A stretch of 64,000 nt of DNA, taken from positions 1,612,001-1,676,000 of the forward strand of contig NZ_CP126740.1 in NCBI RefSeq assembly GCF_030246925.1, in the 5' to 3' direction. Position 1 is the first letter of the stretch. Every line of letters starts with the position of its first letter. This DNA is from Microbacterium sp. zg-Y625. GTDB taxonomy: Bacteria > Actinomycetota > Actinomycetes > Actinomycetales > Microbacteriaceae. The position numbers and the translations under genes were made by a program. Under the pieces are notes generated by a model, which did no database searches, was not told where the DNA came from, and saw only the letters and a program-made list of their open reading frames with translations. This document shows, in pieces, positions 60,333 through 64,000 of the stretch.

Positions 60333-60959
60333 ATGGTGGCGGCTTCTGAGAACGACAGGCTCGTGTGGATCGACTGCGAGATGACGGGGTTGGACCTCGC
60401 GGTCGACGAGCTCGTCGAGATCGCGATCGTGATCACCGATTTCGAGCTCCGCGCGGTGGACCCCGGCTTCCAGATCGTCATCAAGCCCGACGCCTCGGCG
60501 CTGGCGAACATGAACGACTTCGTCACCAAGATGCATGAGTCGTCGGGACTGCTCGCCGAGCTCCCCCAGGGCGTCAGCCTCGCGCAGGCCGAGCACGAGG
60601 CCTTGGAGTACATCCAGCGCTTCGTCCCGATCGAGGGCAAGGCCCCGCTCGCGGGAAACACCATCGGCACCGACCGCATGTTCCTGGCGAAGTACATGCC
60701 GCGCGTGGACCGCTGGCTGCACTACCGCAACGTCGACGTGTCCAGCATCAAGGAGCTCTCGCGGCGCTGGTACCCCCGGGCGTACTTCAACGCCCCGGCG
60801 AAAGAGGGCGGCCACCGGGCCCTCGCGGACATCCAGGAATCGATCCGCGAGCTCGCGTACTACCGGGCCGCCGTCTTCGTGCCCGAGCCCGGCCCGACGA
60901 GCGACGAGGCGCGCGCAGCTGCGGCGTCGGCCGTGTCGTCATTCGCTCCAGAGGTGTGA
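60333..60959 (+). CDS. orn: Oligoribonuclease
   Basis: 208-residue DEDDh 3'-5' exoribonuclease that degrades 2-5-mer RNAs and linear dinucleotides such as pGpG. Metal ligands Asp14 and Glu16 lie in WIDCEMTGLD; the NTIGTDRMFLAKYMP segment gives the second Asp, and HRALADIQESI the His and final Asp. The C-terminus has an Ala-rich extension of about 25 residues. Start at 60333 is set by the leaderless promoter. Lies between two tRNA genes. Confidence 0.96.
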   Translation: MVAASENDRLVWIDCEMTGLDLAVDELVEIAIVITDFELRAVDPGFQIVIKPDASALANMNDFVTKMHESSGLLAELPQGVSLAQAEHEALEYIQRFVPIEGKAPLAGNTIGTDRMFLAKYMPRVDRWLHYRNVDVSSIKELSRRWYPRAYFNAPAKEGGHRALADIQESIRELAYYRAAVFVPEPGPTSDEARAAAASAVSSFAPEV

Positions 60960-60995
60960 GAGAATTGAGAGGTTGCCCGCTCAGGCGGGAGACAT

Positions 60996-61072
60996 GGTGG
61001 GTATAGCTCAGTTGGTAGAGCACCTGGTTGTGGTCCAGGGGGCCGCGGGTTCAAGTCCCGTTACTCACCCCA
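60996..61072 (+). tRNA. tRNA-His (anticodon GTG)
   Basis: 77 bases including the histidine-specific G at position -1, which is encoded. Acceptor GTGGGTA/TACTCAC, anticodon loop TTGTGGT giving GTG, discriminator C paired with G-1, encoded CCA. It lies 36 bases after the orn stop and just upstream of the zincin-clpS genes. Confidence 0.97.
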
Positions 61073-61091
61073 AGAAGTGCCGGAAGGCACG

Positions 61092-61442
61092 ATGATCGAG
61101 ATGGATGCCGCGGCGTTCGAGCAGCTCGTCGTCGACGAGCTCGATCGGCTGCCCGATGACATGGTGGGTGGGCTCGACAACGTCGTGTTCGTCGTCGAGG
61201 ACCTCCCCGAAGACGGCGGTCTCGACCTGTTCGGCCTGTACGACGGCTGGGCGCTCACCGAGCGCGACCGCTACGGCATGGGCGAACTGCCCGACCGCAT
61301 CATCGTGTACCGCGAACCGCATCTGCACGCCTGCACCTCGGTCGAGGAGCTTCGCGACGAGGTGCACACCACGCTGGTCCACGAGATCGCGCACTTCTAC
61401 GGCATCGACGACGACCGCCTGCACGAACTGGGATGGGCATGA
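61092..61442 (+). CDS. Zincin-like metallopeptidase (minimal gluzincin/metzincin family)
   Basis: 116 residues. The zinc-binding HEIAHFYGIDD lies at 97-107 (HExxHxxGxxD type), the rest being a compact alpha/beta domain with VVEDLPEDGGLDLFGLYDGW and LPDRIIVYREPH. These small predicted metallopeptidases are widespread in actinobacteria next to clpS; their substrates are unknown. GGAAGG precedes the ATG. Its stop overlaps the clpS start region (ATGA). Confidence 0.88.
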   Translation: MIEMDAAAFEQLVVDELDRLPDDMVGGLDNVVFVVEDLPEDGGLDLFGLYDGWALTERDRYGMGELPDRIIVYREPHLHACTSVEELRDEVHTTLVHEIAHFYGIDDDRLHELGWA

Positions 61443-61738
61443 TGGGCATCGCGACACCCGATCTCGACGAGACCACACGCCTGGACGAGAGCGCGGCGGC
61501 CGACCGTCCGTGGCAGACCGTGGTGTGGAACGACCCGGTCAACCTCATGAGCTACGTCGTGCGCGTGTTCCGCGAATACTTCGGGCACTCCCCCGAGGTC
61601 GCCACCCGCCTCATGCTCGCCGTGCACCACGAGGGACGCGCGGTGGTCGCCGAGGGCGCGCGCGAACAGATGGAGCTGCACACGCAGGCGATGCACGACT
61701 ACGGGCTGTGGGCGACCGTGCAGCGGGCGCCGGCATGA
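61439..61738 (+). CDS. clpS: ATP-dependent Clp protease adaptor ClpS
   Basis: About 99 residues. ClpS delivers N-degron substrates to ClpA or, in actinobacteria, ClpC. The core WQTVVWNDPVNLMSYVVRVF and HHEGRAVVAEGAREQMELH carry the N-end-residue pocket (NDPVN Asp, HHEGR His). The ATG at 61439 overlaps the previous stop; in-frame ATGs at 61433 and 61442 are also possible. Coupled at its end by ATGA to the DUF2017 gene. Confidence 0.94.
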   Translation: MMGIATPDLDETTRLDESAAADRPWQTVVWNDPVNLMSYVVRVFREYFGHSPEVATRLMLAVHHEGRAVVAEGAREQMELHTQAMHDYGLWATVQRAPA

Positions 61739-62244
61739 GCGCTCACGACCCCGTCGTCATGGAGATCACCCTCATCGAGGGCGCCCACCTCGCCGACCTC
61801 GTCTCGCAGTTTCTGGAGCTCCTCGAGGACGGCAGCCCTTCCGGCATCCGCCCGCCGGAAGACCCGGCCCTCGCTCGACTCGTCCCCGACGCATATCGCG
61901 ACGACGCGGATGCCGCGCGGGAGTTCCGCGCGCTGACGGCATCCGATCTGCTGAGCCGCCGCCGCGACGATGCCCGCGCCGTCCTCGACGACCTCTCCCC
62001 CGACGGTCAGGCGCTTCATCTGGTCGAGCTGCATCCGGATTCGCTGGCGGAGACCCTGCCCGTGACGCTCTCGAGCGAACGCGGCCGCGCCTGGCTCCGC
62101 ACCCTGAACGCGCTGCGTCTCGTTCTGGCCACCCGCTTGGGCATCGACGGCGAGGACGACCACGACGCGGGCGATCGACGCTTCGCCATCTACGACTGGC
62201 TCGGCTATCGCCTCGACGGGCTGGTCGCGGCGCTCGGGCGATGA
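61735..62244 (+). CDS. DUF2017 family protein
   Basis: 169 residues, predominantly helical and acidic (LADLVSQFLELLEDG, DAAREFRALTASDLLSRRRD). DUF2017 proteins are actinobacterial and almost always encoded directly after clpS, as here with a 4-base overlap, which suggests a role in ClpS-linked proteolysis or its control. No catalytic motif is seen. No membrane segment. Confidence 0.87.
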   Translation: MSAHDPVVMEITLIEGAHLADLVSQFLELLEDGSPSGIRPPEDPALARLVPDAYRDDADAAREFRALTASDLLSRRRDDARAVLDDLSPDGQALHLVELHPDSLAETLPVTLSSERGRAWLRTLNALRLVLATRLGIDGEDDHDAGDRRFAIYDWLGYRLDGLVAALGR

Positions 62245-62272
62245 CGCCGGGCCGCTCGTGCGCGCCGCGTCG

Positions 62273-62866
62273 TCAGGGGATCTGGAACACGTGCGTCGCC
62301 CGCTCGCGGGGACTGTTGCGTGCGAGGTGGCGTTCTTCCTGCTCGGCCCAACGGGTCCAATGCGGCCGGAAACTCTCGCCGTCGCGCGCCAGGGCCCGCG
62401 CCTGGCGCGACGCTGCCGGCGACTCCAGCCACACCCGCACGTCGCCGAGCCGCGAATTCTCCGGCGTGAGCAGGCCGGCGCCCTCGACGATCAGCGGCAA
62501 GGAGGGGTCCACCGCATGCGCCTCGGCGCGCGCGCCGACCTCCCAGTCCCAGCGTTGCCAGACACCGACCAGTCCACGCGCGTGGGGCCGCAGGATCTGG
62601 TCGCGCGCGTAGACCGCGCCCTCCGAGAGGCCGTCCCAGCCGGGATAGAGGGAGTCGAGCGCCACGAGCTGCACGCGACCGCGCTGCGGCCACCGGGCGA
62701 CGAGTTCGCGCGCGAGCGTGGATTTGCCCGCGCCGCTGCGCCCGTCGATGAGGACCACCGGATTGGACGCGCCCACGGCGAGCACCGCTGCAATGAGCCG
62801 ATCCGTCGCCGTCCGCAGGGCCGGGGGCAGCGCGCGTTCGCTACTTCTTGAGGGCGCGGATGACAC
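62273..62866 (-). CDS. Uridine kinase-like P-loop protein
   Basis: 197 residues. Walker A GRSGAGKST at 42-50 in the context VVLIDGRSGAGKSTLARELV and a DSLYPGWDGLS stretch resemble the uridine/pantothenate kinase P-loop family; LPLIVEGAGLL is the next conserved strand. Substrate unknown. Start GTG at 62866 lies within the 3' end of the GerW-like gene (26-base overlap), so the two are translated from one mRNA. Confidence 0.8.
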   Translation of the reverse strand: MSSAPSRSSERALPPALRTATDRLIAAVLAVGASNPVVLIDGRSGAGKSTLARELVARWPQRGRVQLVALDSLYPGWDGLSEGAVYARDQILRPHARGLVGVWQRWDWEVGARAEAHAVDPSLPLIVEGAGLLTPENSRLGDVRVWLESPAASRQARALARDGESFRPHWTRWAEQEERHLARNSPRERATHVFQIP

Positions 62867-63161
62867 GGCTCAGTGCGCGGCCGGCGACCCACACGAAGGG
62901 AATCGCTACGGCGAGGAACGAGACGATGTTCGGCTCGAACCGCAGATCGTCACCCTTGCGCACGTAGGCGCCGAGCGGAATGGCATAGCCACCGCCGCCG
63001 CCACCGCCGTTGCCGTCGGCATCCGCCCCTCCGCCGAACCCCGACCAGGCGAGGGCGACAGGGACGAGGGTGATGCCATCGAGCTCCTGCTTCTCCCCGT
63101 AGACGCTGGTGACGCCGTAAGAAGCGGACTGCTTGCCGAGATCCAGTGCGATGTTGGCCAT
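62841..63161 (-). CDS. GerW/YtfJ-like protein with C-terminal membrane helix
   Basis: 106 residues. SVYGEKQELDGITLVPVALAWSGFGGG (compared in part), then a Gly-only run and GYAIPLGAYVRKGDDLRF match the GerW/YtfJ sporulation-protein family; in Bacillus GerW is needed for spore germination. Here the organism shows no sporulation genes, and a hydrophobic helix (VSFLAVAIPFVWVAGRAL, about 80-97) is added, anchoring it to the membrane. The actinobacterial role is unknown. Overlaps the downstream kinase gene. Confidence 0.82.
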   Translation of the reverse strand: MANIALDLGKQSASYGVTSVYGEKQELDGITLVPVALAWSGFGGGADADGNGGGGGGGYAIPLGAYVRKGDDLRFEPNIVSFLAVAIPFVWVAGRALSRVIRALKK

Positions 63162-63238
63162 CCCCCCACCGTACCGGGCCGCGCGCCTGCGTCCCAGCGT
63201 ATGGCGGGGGTCGATTCACGGGCGGGGCGGGCCAGGGG

Positions 63239-64000
63239 TCAGTGCTCGGGCGGGCGCGGGGGCCGCGGGTTGGTCGGCAGCGCACCGAGGTCGCGGGTGC
63301 CGCCCAGGAGGGTCGCGCGTGTGACGGCCGCGCGCCCGAATCGCTCGCGCGCGCCGTCGAGGGCCTCTTCCACCCGCCGCCAGTCCTCGTCGTCGTCCCA
63401 GAGCGCCAGGGGCGCGACGCCGGCCGGTCGCAGATTCTCGGCGCGTACGCCGATGAGCCGCACCGGCATGCGCAGGTCGATCTGGTGGAAGAGGTCCCAC
63501 GCGGCATCCCCGATCCGCTGGCCGACAGCCGTCGGCTCAGGGAGCGTCTGCGAGCGGCTGAGGGTGGAGAAGTCGGCGAAGCGAAGCTTCAGCGCGATGG
63601 TCGCCGCCTCCCAGCCGTTCGACCGCAGGCGCGCGCCGACGCGATCCGCGAGCCGGCGCAACTCGGTGCGCAGCACGGCCGGGTCGGCGATGTCGTCGTG
63701 GAAGGTCTCCTCGTGTCCGACGCTCTTCTCGATGCGCTCGGTGTGCACTTCCCGGGCGTCGATGCCGCGCGCGAGGTGCCAGATCCGCTCGCCCATGGCG
63801 GGACCGAGCGCCCGGTCCAGCACGCCGCGGGGGGTGGCGAGCACGTCTGCCACGGTGCGGATGCCGCGCGTCTCGAGCGCAACGGTCGCCTTGGGACCGA
63901 CGCCCCACAGCGCGCTCACCGGCCGCGCCGAGAGGAACGCCTGCGTGTCGGATGCGCGCACGATGAGCATGCCGTCGGGCTTGGAGATGGTGGATGCCAT
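63239..64000 (-). CDS. dinB: DNA polymerase IV (DinB), C-terminal part, truncated by window end
   Basis: 253 codons visible; the gene continues beyond 64000. ARPVSALWGVGPKATVALETRGIRTVADVL (compared in part) contains the helix-hairpin-helix of the thumb. The little-finger domain follows: SVGHEETFHDDI, LKLRFADFSTLSRSQTL. The N-terminal palm with catalytic Asp residues lies outside the window. Y-family translesion polymerase. The last 25 residues are Pro/Arg-rich; no clear beta-clamp motif could be assigned. Confidence 0.93.
   Translation of the reverse strand: MASTISKPDGMLIVRASDTQAFLSARPVSALWGVGPKATVALETRGIRTVADVLATPRGVLDRALGPAMGERIWHLARGIDAREVHTERIEKSVGHEETFHDDIADPAVLRTELRRLADRVGARLRSNGWEAATIALKLRFADFSTLSRSQTLPEPTAVGQRIGDAAWDLFHQIDLRMPVRLIGVRAENLRPAGVAPLALWDDDEDWRRVEEALDGARERFGRAAVTRATLLGGTRDLGALPTNPRPPRPPEH

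Overview
This is a high-GC chromosomal window from an actinobacterium, most likely a Microbacteriaceae member close to Microbacterium. I infer this from the strong G/C third-position bias, many GTG starts, and the gene neighbourhoods: rplU-rpmA-obg-proB-proA-nadD-rsfS, tig-clpP1-clpP2-clpX, ileS (actinobacterial T-box)-folC-ndk, clpS-DUF2017, VKOR, trHbO, CCA-encoding tRNAs. Most of the window is conserved core genome; accessory sequence is limited to the left edge and one small cassette.

Layout. 1-2913: accessory-looking stretch ending exactly at the 3' end of tRNA-Ala(GGC). It holds a MerR regulator, a possible insertion-sequence remnant and an EPSP-synthase-like gene whose substrate-binding residues are nearly all replaced. 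2914-10400: tRNA-Ala, a VOC protein, then a minus-strand translation, NAD and proline block (rplU, rpmA, obg, proB, proA, a small membrane protein, nadD, a tail-anchored protein, rsfS). 10401-20695: DUF4031, RNase E/G, VKOR, a repeat cluster, then the T-box-led operon ileS-folC-DUF4233-ndk and a divergent pentapeptide-like gene. 20706-25670: a dipeptide/oligopeptide-type ABC importer (lipoprotein, two permeases, double ATPase). 25671-27214: a DUF559-type nuclease gene bracketed by palindromic repeats. 27215-33898: valS, small proteins, an F420-reductase-like protein and an M3 oligopeptidase. 34067-38557: the ATP-dependent proteolysis cluster clpX, clpP2, clpP1, tig. 38633-42454: tRNA-Pro, tRNA-Gly, a large inverted repeat, gamma-carbonic anhydrase, dps, amidohydrolase, PaiB. 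42484-47507: membrane proteins, nei-type glycosylase, rpiB, ferrochelatase. 47649-53619: pepN, then a coupled set mscS-glbO plus a flavin dehydrogenase. 53626-58722: thioesterases, ettA, a lipoprotein, ssb. 58956-64000: small proteins, YczE-like protein, tRNA-Arg, orn, tRNA-His, zincin-clpS-DUF2017, a P-loop kinase, a GerW-like protein, and the 3' part of dinB cut by the window edge.

Two themes recur. First, genes within operons are often translationally coupled by ATGA/GTGA overlaps. Second, about fourteen monocistronic or first-in-operon genes have a TANNNT -10 box whose last T lies 7-8 bases before the start codon, so they are probably leaderless. The most unusual objects are the degenerate AroA paralogue beside tRNA-Ala, the repeat-bracketed DUF559 gene, the GAGTGAGTA repeat cluster after the VKOR gene, and the long inverted repeat downstream of tRNA-Gly. 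No CRISPR array, rRNA, prophage or complete insertion sequence was seen.
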